A DNA stretch of 64,000 nt from Leishmania infantum JPCM5 (GCF_000002875.2 NC_009409.2:492627-556626); one strand, 5' to 3'; positions 30,401 through 40,655 are shown, counted from the stretch's first letter. The notes: generated by a model from the letters alone, not told the origin. Numbers and translations are program-made.

Positions 30401-33400
30401 AGATGGGGACGTCATCGGGTATGTAGTCGACCAAACTCAGCGCTGCGCAGTAAGGGTGTGCCACGAGAGTGGTTGCCTGCTCATCGCACATCACTGAGCC
30501 ATCCAGTGCGGCAGTGGCACGCGCGCACAAGGCAGCCTCGAGCGCGTTCCAGAGAAGTGCTCGCACGTATGCCTCTGTGGACATACGCACCGGCGAAGAA
30601 GCTACCCCACGGTCGTTCGGCGACGCTTCCGGTGCTACGTCTACGGAGACGGCCAGCGGCTCGACGGTGTCACACCGCACCTCCACGAACAGCGCCTGCC
30701 GGCTGCGTTTCGACACAACGCCGAGCAGGGTCGAGTAGCAGTCCTTGGCCCTTGCCGCAGTAGCCGTATGCCCCTGCGAACTCACGAGCGACGCTGATGT
30801 GTCACGCCGATCGTCTCGGTTCACAAGTGCAAGAGAGCAGACTTCGAAGCGGCAGCGCACCGGCACTGTCAGCTGCTCCCCGGCGCGTAAGACGTGCTCA
30901 GCCTTGTAGTCTAGCTCCATGTACGATGGCACCGGGGTTGCCGGAATGACAGTGAAGACGGTGTCGAGCGCAGACCGGTTCGACACGTGGAAGGCTCCGG
31001 ACTGCCACACGCCTTCCGGCACGACGCCGAACTGCACGACGGGATCCTCAATGACGAGCAGCGGCTGCTGAATCGTTGCCCGCGTCTCGATCGCGACCGA
31101 CGCGCCGCCGTCACGTACGGTGAGCTCGAAAAACGTCTGCGCGTCCTCGGTGGAGACGACCTTGCGGTACACTGTGACCTCGACCGTGTTGCCAGCGCCG
31201 AGGCGGCACGATTCGGGAATGAACACAAAGCGCGGCGGGTGGCGCATGAGCGGGTCACAGAGGTCGAATACGACAGGGATGGAGTTCGGGTTCGACACGG
31301 TGAAGGAGGCCGCCGCTTCCTGGCCGAGCTCGATCAGCCCAAAGTCCAGCAGCTCAGCGCTGGTCATGACAGTCGGGCCAACGCCGGTGGCCGTGACATG
31401 CAGAGCGTAGTAGCCCCAGTCCTCAGCGTGTTGCTGCTGGTGCACGTCCTCCACGGCTGTCACTGTCACGGGCAGCGTCCCTCCTCCGTTGCCGGGCGTT
31501 GACGCGGGCTTCGACAGCTTCCTCGCGCCTCCGCTGGCGCTGTTGGCCGTGAGTGGACGCTTGCCGACCCTCAGCGTCGTCCTCTCCTGCGGTGGCGAGG
31601 TCAAGAATGTGCGTCGGCGCGCCGCACCGGCGCCGGTGGCCCCTCGTGGGTTTGCCGGCAAGGATAGTGACGTACACTTTGAGAACCCGCCTGTGGAGGC
31701 GGTGCTCACTGCGGCCAAACGCGCGCACAGCAGCTCGACCTCTGGTACCCAGCACGGCACAACGGCGTAGTGCGGCCCAATCGCCTCCAGCGTGAAGTGG
31801 ACAGTGATGGTTACCGTGCTGTGCGGTGGTATTCGGCCCTTGCGAGGCTGGCACTGCACGGAGATGCCGTCACTGGCTGCGAAGGAGGCGCGCCAGCGCT
31901 CATGCGTGAGGTCGGTGCTCGTGTGCTGAGCTAGGTATGCATGCTCCTGGACAGAAGCAGCGAACTCGGCAGCGGTTGGGTCCAGCACGAAGTGCATCTC
32001 AATGGGCGAATTGTTGTGCAGCGACACCGTGCGCGTTGTTCGGGACTGGATGAGGCACTCGACGCGCTCCTCGAGCACCGCCGGGTCAATGGAGAGGGTG
32101 GGCAGCACCGGCTGCTGATAGGTCAAGAAGCCGGTGGCGAAGACGGCGTCAGCGCTGGCGTGACCATCGTGCTGGCCTTGCGCGGTTCGAAACCGTGCGA
32201 AGACGGCGATAGGATCCAGGTAAGTCATCTGAAGTCCATCGGGAAGCGCCGCCGTACGTACAGCGTCGTCGGCGAGAGGGCTGCCACTGTCTTGCGTCGA
32301 ATCATGCAAGCCGCAAGGAATGGGTCGATTGCGGCGGTACAGCTCCAGCACCTCCGCGTCCACAAACGGTAGCTTCGCTGCATTCCGCGGCGCGGTGGGG
32401 TCGGGCATCTTGTCGAGGAAGAGATTGTAGAGCGTCTGCAGCGGCTGCAGTGTGCGCGGCGTCACGGTGAGGATGAACGTGGTCGTGCTCATCGGCGGCA
32501 GTACTCCAAAGGACGGTGTGATGTGAGAAGTCCTGCTGGCGCCCACACCGACGGCAGTAGCTTCGGTGGAGGTGGTGGTGGTGGTGGTGGTGGTGGTGGT
32601 GGTGGTAAGCTGCAGCCTCGGGGTACACGCCTGGTCTCTCTCGTCCGTACCTCTCTGATCCTCCTCCGTATCGCTGCCGCTCTCCTCCGTGAATGGAGGC
32701 TCGCAGCCGCGCCAGTGATAAGGCAGCGCGACGGCGCAGTCGTTGCTCACCGTCACCGGCACCTCCGTCGGCACACCTGGTATCGTGCCCCTCAGAAGGA
32801 TGTGGAGTGGCACCTCGCTCTTGCACTGCTGCCACTGCGGCACGGCACATTCCTGAACCAGCTGCGGCCCAAGCGAGGTAATCCTAACACGCGGCGCAAC
32901 ACCGACGCCGAAGAGCGCCAGTGTATGCTCTGCAAGGACGGGGCTGTCTGCGGCATCGCTGGCGCGCACCGCCACCGTCAAGCTTGCCTCACATGGGCCC
33001 TCCGACAATGGACAGAACGACACGTGGAGTGGCATAGCGTGGCTGGGAGGCAGCGTCGTGGACACCACCGCCGGCACCGACACGGTAAACTCCGGTGACG
33101 AGCTCAGGACGTGCACCACTGCCGTGGAACCTGTGTTCTCGAGGTAAAGCGTCTGCTTCACTTCGGCGAGGAGAAGCACCTCGCCAAAGGCCACGACTGC
33201 TGCGGAAGAACCGCTCACGTCGAGGCGCACTGAGCGAGAGGCAAGTGCGTCATGAGTGATGAGCGGTGGCGCCTGTGCAGCGGCAGACCCTCTTGCATCC
33301 ATCGCATTGGCGCCGTCGTTGGTCTCTTCCTCTGCCTGAACCACCGGCGCCTGGTCGGGCACCAACTTCTCCGTGCCTTCTATGGACCTCGTGACGGCCG

Positions 33401-35237
33401 CAGTGGGGCTGCGCCACCAGTCAAAGTGCGGCAGCACCACCCGCGCCTGCAACGGCACGGACATGAACCGCCATTGCGCGCCCTCTCCGGTGCGATCATT
33501 CAACTCTCGCGTCACGCCCATCTCCAGCACCGTATCCAACGTCGCCGTGGACGCCTCGAAGGAGGTGGGGCAGAAGACAACCTCCACCTCTACGTAGCCG
33601 CCGCAGTTCAGCGGCGACTCTGGCGCCACCGTCGCCGCAGCAGCAGCGGAGGGTGCAATGCAAACGGAGCGGTACGTAAGCCACGGGTGCGAAGCCGGCT
33701 TCAGACGCAGCCGGGTTCGGTAGGCATTGTTATTCACAAACCGGACGACCTGCCGGCTCGGCACCCCTACGCAGGCAGAGAGAGAGAGATGGCCGCCAGC
33801 GATGGAGCACTGGACGCCATCGAGAGGGTTCGCAGTCGACAGAGCAAAGGCACCGCCTCGCACAGAAGACAACGCCGGCAGAGTCCGTCCCTTCTGCCGA
33901 GGGTTGCTACTGCTGCCACCGGTGGTGACCCGTTTCTTGGTGCCCGGCTGCGTCTGTGGCTGCTTCTGCGTCCGAAAGGAGTGCGCTGGCCGATGCTCTG
34001 ACTCCCTGCTGTCACTACTCTCTGCATCGCTTGCGTGAGGAGGTAGCAGCCGCGGCGCGGCGCAGCACGCTGCCGCTTCAAGCAGGGGTGGCAGCAAACT
34101 GCTGCTAGCGGTAGCGGCTGGCCTCTTGCTCGTCATCCCTGGCTCGTGCGTGCGCAGCTGATCGTTCAGCGCCGCCACAACGTCCGCGGCCTCGCAACTT
34201 TCTCTGTGCACATCAGCGGCAAACGTGTTCGTCATGGCGGGGCGATAGCCGTACTCCTTCTTCAGCATCTCGTTGTATTCCACTGCGAACCGGTGGGCGT
34301 CGATCATGAACGGCGGCGGTACCGCGAGCGACGATGCGTCCTCCGCCTCTTGGCGGCTGCGATGGGCGCTCGCCGACACGGCAGCGCCGCTTTTGTCTGC
34401 GATGCGCGCGCGAGCGACCGCGGCGCTATCGGGGCACCCCAAACGGCCATCCCTCCTCGCCTTCTGCCGGGTCGGGGCAAGGCTGCTCAGAACGGCGCCG
34501 CTCCGCTCCGATGTGCCGCGTAGCGTGGTCGTGGTTGTCCCTTCACTGAGCGCGAACGACGCTCTGCGGCGCTTCAGCGCCGAATACGGGGCTGGGTGGG
34601 GCACAGACGCGGCGCGTGGCGCCGCCGCTACTGGAGCGGGTACAGCGGGAGCTGCGGCGAACGTGGGGACTTCGAGCACTTCACGCAAAGCGTACGCGCC
34701 GGCCGGCTTGCTGGTGAAGCGGCGCAGCTCATGCGCTTCTCTTTCCAAGTACAGCTCCACTTGCCTCTGCGTGCTGCTCAGCTGATCGGCGTACTGCACG
34801 GCGAGCTGGCGCGCTGGTCGTCGCCGCTGGGCTGCCATGGCAGCCTGAATGTTTTGCTGAAGAAGCGCCTCACGCTTGGCATTAAAGAGAGCCACCTCAG
34901 ACTGCCTCTGCTGATGTGCGTGCTTCGACCTGGGCCGCTTCGTGCTGGACCGCGCAGACGACGGCGATGACGACGGCGGTGTCGGCAACGACTTCGCATT
35001 GGCAGACCGCGACAGCGAGACAGCCGAGGCGAGGTGCGGGAAAACGTCCGGGAGCTCCTTGAGCAGCTGCGCGTCCACCTCCGCCTTGCATCGCGCCTCC
35101 AGCTCCTGCTGCGACTGCGCCTCGAGCTGCTCATGCTGCTGCTGCAGCTCCTGCAACTCCTCCAGTTCACTCGCGAAGCACTGGTAAGCCTTTTGTGCCC
35201 ACGAGGACACGATGGTGAGGTCTTCCTCGATGTTCAT
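27447..35237 (-). CDS. Very large ASH/MSP-domain protein, probable flagellar component
   Basis: 2,596 residues from the Met at 35237 (starting MNIEEDLTIVSSW). A Met 30 codons upstream is preceded by CT-rich leader-like sequence. The N-terminus (about 10-190) is Gln/Glu/Arg-rich and coiled-coil-like. After that, repeated beta-sandwich segments of the ASH/MSP type recur, each with FG or WF, a conserved F/L.N and N/F spacing. Examples are VVAFGEVLLLAEVKQTLYLE (~685), LLDFGLIELGQEAAASFTVS (~1310), VVQFGVVPEGVWQSGAFHVS (~1410) and VVWFRPGQ (~2410). ASH arrays occur in cilium and central-pair proteins such as HYDIN, CFAP65, CFAP74 and DLEC1. I cannot say which of these is the relative. A run of about 13 Thr (plus 32571-32606, GGT repeat) sits near residue 880. 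Flagellar role inferred from the family. Confidence 0.75.
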   Translation of the reverse strand: MNIEEDLTIVSSWAQKAYQCFASELEELQELQQQHEQLEAQSQQELEARCKAEVDAQLLKELPDVFPHLASAVSLSRSANAKSLPTPPSSSPSSARSSTKRPRSKHAHQQRQSEVALFNAKREALLQQNIQAAMAAQRRRPARQLAVQYADQLSSTQRQVELYLEREAHELRRFTSKPAGAYALREVLEVPTFAAAPAVPAPVAAAPRAASVPHPAPYSALKRRRASFALSEGTTTTTLRGTSERSGAVLSSLAPTRQKARRDGRLGCPDSAAVARARIADKSGAAVSASAHRSRQEAEDASSLAVPPPFMIDAHRFAVEYNEMLKKEYGYRPAMTNTFAADVHRESCEAADVVAALNDQLRTHEPGMTSKRPAATASSSLLPPLLEAAACCAAPRLLPPHASDAESSDSRESEHRPAHSFRTQKQPQTQPGTKKRVTTGGSSSNPRQKGRTLPALSSVRGGAFALSTANPLDGVQCSIAGGHLSLSACVGVPSRQVVRFVNNNAYRTRLRLKPASHPWLTYRSVCIAPSAAAAATVAPESPLNCGGYVEVEVVFCPTSFEASTATLDTVLEMGVTRELNDRTGEGAQWRFMSVPLQARVVLPHFDWWRSPTAAVTRSIEGTEKLVPDQAPVVQAEEETNDGANAMDARGSAAAQAPPLITHDALASRSVRLDVSGSSAAVVAFGEVLLLAEVKQTLYLENTGSTAVVHVLSSSPEFTVSVPAVVSTTLPPSHAMPLHVSFCPLSEGPCEASLTVAVRASDAADSPVLAEHTLALFGVGVAPRVRITSLGPQLVQECAVPQWQQCKSEVPLHILLRGTIPGVPTEVPVTVSNDCAVALPYHWRGCEPPFTEESGSDTEEDQRGTDERDQACTPRLQLTTTTTTTTTTTTSTEATAVGVGASRTSHITPSFGVLPPMSTTTFILTVTPRTLQPLQTLYNLFLDKMPDPTAPRNAAKLPFVDAEVLELYRRNRPIPCGLHDSTQDSGSPLADDAVRTAALPDGLQMTYLDPIAVFARFRTAQGQHDGHASADAVFATGFLTYQQPVLPTLSIDPAVLEERVECLIQSRTTRTVSLHNNSPIEMHFVLDPTAAEFAASVQEHAYLAQHTSTDLTHERWRASFAASDGISVQCQPRKGRIPPHSTVTITVHFTLEAIGPHYAVVPCWVPEVELLCARLAAVSTASTGGFSKCTSLSLPANPRGATGAGAARRRTFLTSPPQERTTLRVGKRPLTANSASGGARKLSKPASTPGNGGGTLPVTVTAVEDVHQQQHAEDWGYYALHVTATGVGPTVMTSAELLDFGLIELGQEAAASFTVSNPNSIPVVFDLCDPLMRHPPRFVFIPESCRLGAGNTVEVTVYRKVVSTEDAQTFFELTVRDGGASVAIETRATIQQPLLVIEDPVVQFGVVPEGVWQSGAFHVSNRSALDTVFTVIPATPVPSYMELDYKAEHVLRAGEQLTVPVRCRFEVCSLALVNRDDRRDTSASLVSSQGHTATAARAKDCYSTLLGVVSKRSRQALFVEVRCDTVEPLAVSVDVAPEASPNDRGVASSPVRMSTEAYVRALLWNALEAALCARATAALDGSVMCDEQATTLVAHPYCAALSLVDYIPDDVPISRRSLTVMLENYTGCEANYDVRAKHFTPLPMEAPGAQDILDKRRKRAERGASRSVSSSTQASRAGASGSSRKTTQMQLQKPQEQPLSPFSALASRAAAGSNSNGSKGDATLPTFWITSVQSGVTVQQQQRQIVESAQKVLGDGRGCATLLGSLTGSLGPYSQVRLPVRLLCSLPGRYAEQLCVRAGATLPWLQIPVDYEVYGKPIVLDTTTSGLVREGGRDGKEVLLMPPVIAPLGTSRRSIRLINRVSRDMDVTVEVFPCPVGLAVHAVDPNAPADQVELRLCSMNVEDREKERHRVGRVTATPFQLRIPAHSQRDVLLEFTPAAKLTEGSDADEYDEDRGGSSGHAASNSGKGHGSAGTKSSPTAHAADDSEDEEDGEEAMLPPSEHWWEGSVCVHAVLAHSELNDIFLVDDFYARYADRYPSQRVARSISGATSAAGSTAAAGGSAGPSLSVAQLAVMRPLRTRPGGRVVRGGRVVWPLEAAQRASSRTAVTGDALVAKVAATTAAAAAAKPADSGADSDSDNSDDDESSGRLTVTSQRPGSVMPLEVLQREAEERQALLAFMTSRRRALQEESRRYFTSIELRLRARCGRPHLTVEPSQRCVRFPAVQHMEGRAAAAAAASAASLCTKTIRLTNRNSSSLRFALSLPAAKSSGAANLFSIVRCALWRSGHDVSTELFTSALATAAAGAAEHEYTLHSMDALDVQVEAHTGSSAWRQACEAVCSAPPQPSLSDKAPAVEGLLRVQFLPTSESAETACASPDDRAQAPCQLLPLRVPLTRPSLECSPGVVWFRPGQQRHDGRQQVAYTQKFMLLNRSAVPVAYQIRTVTDTDEETVRTFRLQQRQGTSYGEAAVFSPAVSQCLLVANTTTTQFGVSSTQRQCDSITRKVNAAVEMPAVAPPAEGRPDLVYVDEPARFSLSPLEGVVPAASLGGEPGSLEVSVTFAEFSDVRYESLFKVIVVGAGAQPPTYVVLRGDSRDAEV
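32571..32606. repeat. GGT trinucleotide run coding for poly-Thr
   Basis: Twelve GGT units (ACC on the coding strand) inside the ASH-repeat gene. They encode an uninterrupted Thr tract, followed by a Ser-Thr-Glu-Ala stretch. Such a run is prone to length change between strains while staying in frame. Confidence 0.9.
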
Positions 35238-36050
35238 AGCGGCAGTTGCAGCAGGAGAGAGAAGATGGAAAAGGGAAGAAAGGCTGAAGAACGCAAAGGC
35301 ACTGCTGAATGCCCTGCGTGGCCGCAACTAATGGCGAGCTGCGCCAAGTGTTGTTGGGGGTGAAGTTGGGGAGGGGAGCTGCTGCTTGCAACTCTCCCTT
35401 GCGGAGACGGTGTATCTGCAGCTGTGTGTGTGTGTGTGTGTGTGTGTGTGGAGGCAAGGGAGATGAGGTGCATGTGCAGAAGTTGTGGTTTTCAGAACAA
35501 GGAAGAGACAGAGCGGAGTTGGCCAGGAGAAGAGGATCATCGAAGGCGGCGACTTGGGGGAGACGAGGACAGGGAGCGGCTGGCGCTCTGCGGTAGGACC
35601 TCTCATCTTGTGAAATAGCACTTGTAGGAACATGTGTCCTTGATGGGCTCGTGCTTTGAGGACGAGCGCATGGGTGAGCATACGTGAGTACCCTAGACAA
35701 CGCGCTACCAACTTCCGCCCTTCCTTCCGTACGTTCCCTGTGTATGCTTGGTTCACGTAAGCGCATCCAGAAGATGCCCGCGCGGCTTTAAGGTACGGTG
35801 GTGGTGGTGCATGTGAGGAGGCGACGCAGCCTTGTTGATTCTCACGCATGTGTGTTGGAAGGGAGTGGGAGTCTGTGTGCCCCCGCTCCCACTACCGCCG
35901 ACCGATCTGCTCCTCTTATCCTTTATGGCCAATATTTCGCTTCCTCTGCATCTATGGCGCTTAGTTGTACCGGTGCACAATGTCCGTTGTGTGAGTGTGT
36001 GGGTGTGTGTGTGTGTGTGCAGCATGCGCGCGCCTCTCTCGCTGCTCACC
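35238..36050. other. Intergenic region
   Basis: No gene seen. A purine-rich stretch at 35250-35290 on the plus strand and a GT run at 35423-35450 lie just upstream of the ASH-protein start, a likely splice region. A second GT run is at 36000-36020, just downstream of the 979-residue gene's stop codon. Confidence 0.6.
35423..35450. repeat. GT microsatellite
   Basis: About thirteen TG units between the ASH-protein start and the 979-residue gene. Confidence 0.85.
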
Positions 36051-38990
36051 TCAAAGATCATCACCCCCACCAGCGCGCAAGGACGAGGAGGAGGCAGGAA
36101 ACCCGGCATCAGGGAAGGAGGTCTCATGCGCCTCGAGCAGCTCAGCAACTGCCACCTGAAACTCCTCGAGTCGCTCGCGCAGCCCCTCCATTGTGGCCCG
36201 TGCACGCTGCTCTGCTTCGGACAGCGTAGCGGCCGACCCCGTGCTCGCAGACGCCTGTGATGGTCCCACGCCATCTTCCATAAGCACAGCCTCAAGAGTC
36301 GCGGCCGTAAGTGAGGCGGCGTTGTCTGCGGCCGCAGCGCCCGCGGCATCCCGCGCTGAAATTTCCTCTGCTGCCTTGACGCCAGCCGTCAGCGCCGGCT
36401 CCCAGGCCGACTCCATCTCGGCCCACGGAATAAAGGCGAACAGAGCGTCGATGTGCTGCTGTACACTTGAGCGGACAAAGCGGTAGCACAGCGCTTGACG
36501 CACCTCCATTGCCGCCGACTCGTGCGCCCACTCGTCGCCGCTGCCTTCATGGTGGAGCGGTGCCGCAGACCCCCTCGGGGATGCGGCAGCAGCACCGTCG
36601 GTGTTTGCGCTCGGCATCGACAACGGCAACGGAGGCGGGCGCACAAGAGGGAGGTCGCGCACGAGCGCATGGCACGACCGCAGCACCATTGTGCTCCACA
36701 CGAGTGCCGCGCATGCGCGCTCAATGTGCTTCGCCATGAACGGCGAGTCAGCCAGCACAGAGGCGAAGGTCGACTCCACCTCTTTCAGCGGTTTCCGCTC
36801 CCCCGCGCTGCTGCTTGCGTCACTCGTGTTACTCAGAGCCACGGCATGCGCGTCGTAGGCTCTGGCTGTAGCACCGCCGTTGTTCGACGTGAAGAAGAAG
36901 CCTTGTGGCTTGCCGTGTCGACGGCGCCGCTTATGCTCCTGCGCCTCCGCCTTCTCCGTCACTGCCGCAAAGGGGCAGGAGAAGCACTGTGACACGCGAG
37001 GGAACGCTTCGAAGGGCAGCAGTCGCACCCGCACACGCTTTGGTCGGCGACAGCCCATCTGCTGATAGGCGCCGTTGCTGAAACGAGGGTAGGGCTGATG
37101 CAGGCCCAGCGGTGCGGACGCCGGATCAGAGCTGCTGTCAGGATCACCAAGTCGGTGATTTTGGCACACGAGGGAGTCCTCGTGCTGGGTGCGCTGCGCC
37201 TCTGCCTGCTCCGCAGCCAAGGCGGCGTGTTGATGCAGTGAGTCGCCCACGTGCCGCACCACGTCGCCGAGGGACTCCGCAACGATGCGCACGAGTAGGG
37301 CGGCGCAGAGCCACAGAAGCAGGGGTTTGTACACCTCCTCCTTGACCTCGTCCACAAAGTGCAGAGGTGCGGCGTGCATGCTACTGGACGTGCTCGATGC
37401 CGTCGGAAGTGTGTGCGGGTAGTCGGCATGCGGGTTTCTCGTCTGCTGCAGTGTCGAGTCTGTCGACGTCGTGAAGCCGCGCAGATGATCAACGAGAGCG
37501 CGCAGCACATCCTCCTTAAGCCCAAGTGTGTAGCGGAAAAAGAGGTACTTGGCAGCGTACGGCGCCTCGCTGACCGCGTTCGGCAGCCGCTCCGGTAGGC
37601 GCTGCGGCCCACTGGCGGCGATGGCGAGGCTCATTAGGTCGAGCCAGTCCAGGAAGTATCCGCGGTTCAGCAGGCGATGGCTTTGCTCGGGCAGCCGGGA
37701 CCACACCTTCGCCACGAGGAACGGCGCAGCGTCGTCAAGGTAGTGGAATAGGAGCGCGTCTGCGAGCGCGGCCTCCGTGTACAACGTTGGCGGCGACCTG
37801 CCGGCAGCGGCTGACGCGGAGCTCAGTGCGGACGTGTCGATGTCGGGTGCGGCAACGCCGGGCAGCTCCCGCACGAGCGCGAGGCGCCGTAGACAGCGAA
37901 GTAGCTCGAGGCACTCCGTATCCGAGTAGCCGTTGTAGTTCTCTCCCATCGCAATGGCAAGTGAGACCGCCAGCGCCGGCTCCTCCACCTCTACCGTGGC
38001 CAGCGCCTTGAGAAGCAGCAGCGACAAGCGAGGTGAGAGACCTACGGTCGGCACTGCTCGCGCACGGCGGAGAAGCTGCAGGGCGCTCTGCGCGCTGGCC
38101 GCATCGCGGTGCTCTCCCTTCCACCGCAGGGTCATGAGTGGTGCGCTTGGGCTGGTGAGAAACGGACCGTGAGACACGTCCAGTACCAGCGACGGTACCG
38201 TGTCAACACCGCTGAAGCCCAGGGTGGACCGCGTGTGGGGTCGCTTTGGCTGACCAGACTTGCGCCGCACAAGCGGAGTGCGCCGCCTGATACGCACCGG
38301 TGTTCCGGTAATCATGACGACCTCCCCATCCTCAGTAGAAATGTTTAGGTCACAGCTGTGTCGCCCCCGGCCGCCGCCCACGGCTGACTCGCGCGGCGAA
38401 AGCGATGTCGACGAGCTTAGCGGCGATGGGGCCACCTCCGTGAGATACGGGCGGCAGTGCTTCGTGGTGCTAAAAAGGCTCTCCGGCACGAGACTCGTGC
38501 AAAGGACTCCGTCTTCGCGATCCCAGGCAAAGCGAATCTCGAGCAGTCGCTCCACCACGTGGTCCATCGAGTCGTCGCCGAGCTGGGTCGGGGTAGGCTC
38601 CAGCACATCTTGCCGCTTGTGACGCGTGCGCACCCTGCCGCCGGCGCGGTCCCATGGCGTGCCCCAACTGCGCGTCGGGTCCGTCATCATGCGCACGGCG
38701 TCAAAGTTGCTGATTAAACCCGACGTCCGTGTGATGGGGAGACGCGCGAGAGGAGAGAGACGGTACTCCGTCTTGAAGTAGTTCGCGAACGGCCGCTTCG
38801 ACTTCTTCAGCGCCTTGCGGCCAGCGTGTTGGCGGCCTGCAATACCGGCGTCAAGCTGCTGGTGCGACGTGAGCCCGGGCGACATCCAGGAACCTGGAAA
38901 GCGTGGCCTCGCTCGCGATGAGGTCGTCCACCGCCCCACCGTCGTCTTCATGGAAGTGCCGAGGGTAGCTGTTCGTCTCGCCGTCTTCAA
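36051..38990 (-). CDS. Large protein of unknown function with helical repeats
   Basis: 979 residues; I do not recognise it. The coding call rests on a 2.9 kb frame with steady amino-acid use, on Leishmania-type low-complexity inserts, and on the strand shared with every neighbour. Residues ~1-75 are basic (KALKKSKRPFANYF) and could be an organellar or nuclear targeting region. Residues ~280-560 are Leu/Ala-rich helices in repeating style (ALQLLRRARAV, LLLLKALATVEVEEPALAVS, CLELLRCLRRLALVREL), reminiscent of pentatrico- or octotrico-peptide, or RAP/FASTK-type, helical proteins. I see no RAP domain. The C-terminal third is acidic and Ala/Ser-rich. Function unknown. The start may instead be the Met at residue 14 (38951). 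Confidence 0.7.
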   Translation of the reverse strand: MKTARRTATLGTSMKTTVGRWTTSSRARPRFPGSWMSPGLTSHQQLDAGIAGRQHAGRKALKKSKRPFANYFKTEYRLSPLARLPITRTSGLISNFDAVRMMTDPTRSWGTPWDRAGGRVRTRHKRQDVLEPTPTQLGDDSMDHVVERLLEIRFAWDREDGVLCTSLVPESLFSTTKHCRPYLTEVAPSPLSSSTSLSPRESAVGGGRGRHSCDLNISTEDGEVVMITGTPVRIRRRTPLVRRKSGQPKRPHTRSTLGFSGVDTVPSLVLDVSHGPFLTSPSAPLMTLRWKGEHRDAASAQSALQLLRRARAVPTVGLSPRLSLLLLKALATVEVEEPALAVSLAIAMGENYNGYSDTECLELLRCLRRLALVRELPGVAAPDIDTSALSSASAAAGRSPPTLYTEAALADALLFHYLDDAAPFLVAKVWSRLPEQSHRLLNRGYFLDWLDLMSLAIAASGPQRLPERLPNAVSEAPYAAKYLFFRYTLGLKEDVLRALVDHLRGFTTSTDSTLQQTRNPHADYPHTLPTASSTSSSMHAAPLHFVDEVKEEVYKPLLLWLCAALLVRIVAESLGDVVRHVGDSLHQHAALAAEQAEAQRTQHEDSLVCQNHRLGDPDSSSDPASAPLGLHQPYPRFSNGAYQQMGCRRPKRVRVRLLPFEAFPRVSQCFSCPFAAVTEKAEAQEHKRRRRHGKPQGFFFTSNNGGATARAYDAHAVALSNTSDASSSAGERKPLKEVESTFASVLADSPFMAKHIERACAALVWSTMVLRSCHALVRDLPLVRPPPLPLSMPSANTDGAAAASPRGSAAPLHHEGSGDEWAHESAAMEVRQALCYRFVRSSVQQHIDALFAFIPWAEMESAWEPALTAGVKAAEEISARDAAGAAAADNAASLTAATLEAVLMEDGVGPSQASASTGSAATLSEAEQRARATMEGLRERLEEFQVAVAELLEAHETSFPDAGFPASSSSLRAGGGDDL

Positions 38991-40655
38991 TGAGATTCAG
39001 TGTCGCGGGAGTAACCAGACAAGGGCGACGGCGAAGACGAAAAAAAAAGGGGTGATGCGTTGGCGACTATGAAGCCCTCAAGGTGCGGGTGACACGGGGT
39101 GCAAGTATATCAGCGAACAGGTGAGCGGGCAGGGGAACAAGCAACACAAGTCAAGAGAGAGCGAGAAGGCGGTTGCATACGACGCTTCGCGTGATACCTC
39201 CGCCTCCCTCCCTCCTCTCCCTCTTCTCGTGTGCCCCCTTGCTTTGTCGGCCTCGTTTCTGACTTCTCTCCGTGAATGGTACGCTCTATGCGATATTGTG
39301 GAGATGATCAGCTGTATGTGTGTATGTGTGTATGTGTGTGACGACTCTTGAGTATTCTATGGCGCAAGCACGAACGCACGGACACTCTACACAGGTGATC
39401 CTGTATCTGCGGCGTGTAAGTGGCCCACTACGGGTACTAGGGCTGTCCTCTACCGTCCTCACCCTTGCACTGAATGCAGAAGGGGGAGGGGGTGTGCGGC
39501 ACTCCTCGGAAGGATGCCACCCAGCACGTCTCCGTGCCTTCGCTGTGTTGCTCTGTATGTGCCTTCGTCGTCGTTCCGCTCGCTCCTCTCGCCTTTCAGG
39601 TGCAGCGCTGTCCAAAAGCAACAAGCGGGAGAGGCTGCGCACACGTCAGCTGGAGACCAGTAAGAAAGGGAGCGGCGGTGTTCGAACAAACAGTGGGGAA
39701 GCGCAGAGACATGCGGTCTTTTGCATGTGTGAGCACGTGCACGCGCTGTGACCGAGGATGCCGCGCGGGGAAAAGAATGAAGATGGCGCGCCTGCTTTGT
39801 CGAGGTATGTCCAGGAATGAAGGCGTCTGCGTGAATGAATGTCGATGGTGCAGGTAACGCGCAGGCGCATGCACCTAAACACGGACACACGGGACGATGG
39901 GTTTGGAGGGGGGAGGCGGTACCGCTCCTCTGCACTCTGATCCACCACTTTGGTTTTTTTCTAATACCTTGATAGTGGTTGATGTCGTTGTATGCGTGTT
40001 TGTGTAGTGGAGGGAGTTGAGTGCGTCGATAAAAAGAGCGGCATGGGACGAAGCGATAGGAGGGAAGCACATGATCAGAGCATGAGAAAAAAGCGGGAAA
40101 GGGGGTTGCTGGTGGCACAAACTACGTCCATCGAAGCGCCTACACATTCCTTCAGCCTTCTCTCCCGGTCCCTTTGCAGTTCGGGAGGTGATGGTGCCTC
40201 GTAATAAAGCGGAGATAGCGCTACTCAGGCTGCTCGCGCAGACCTGCATGTGTCCATAGAATCCTGACAACACTTACTCTTCAGTGCATGCGAGGTTATA
40301 TGTGTGTATGTGCACCATCAAGGCGGCAGCGCACTCGTCGTGCATTGCAACACAAATACGAATAGCGACGCCGACCGTCAAGGCAGGCCAAACTCGGCAC
40401 GCAGAAAGACGCGCGGCATCCCAATCATCGTGAGCGAGTACATATATACGTATGTTTGTGGATGCCAGAGCAACGGGATCGGGTTGGCGCAACAGTCAGT
40501 CGGAGTCACCGTCGTGGAAATCCCCAGCCCGCAACCTTCCTTTGTGTCCAAGCCAGTCGTCCAAGGGGTGATGGCATGAAAGCAGTGAAAGGCGAGAAAC
40601 GGAGCAGAGTAGTACCCAAGGCACTTCCTCCTCCCTTCCTCTTTCGCAGTCGTTT
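38991..40655. other. Intergenic / 3' UTR region
   Basis: 1.7 kb without a credible gene. A-run at 39038-39049, GTAT-type repeats at 39316-39342, a T-run near 39954-39961. A minus-strand frame at 39459-40118 (219 codons) is low-complexity (His, Cys, Ser, Pro) and I do not call it. Part of this is the TAP42 3' UTR. Confidence 0.6.

Noticed and set aside
27447..35237. HYDIN assignment for the ASH-repeat protein
   Set aside because: HYDIN is usually about 4,000-5,000 residues and differs at the N-terminus; only the domain type is shared, so I leave it unnamed.
39459..40118. Minus-strand 219-codon frame between TAP42 and the 979-residue gene
   Set aside because: His/Cys/Ser/Pro-rich, no motif, and overlaps an equally long frame in another phase.
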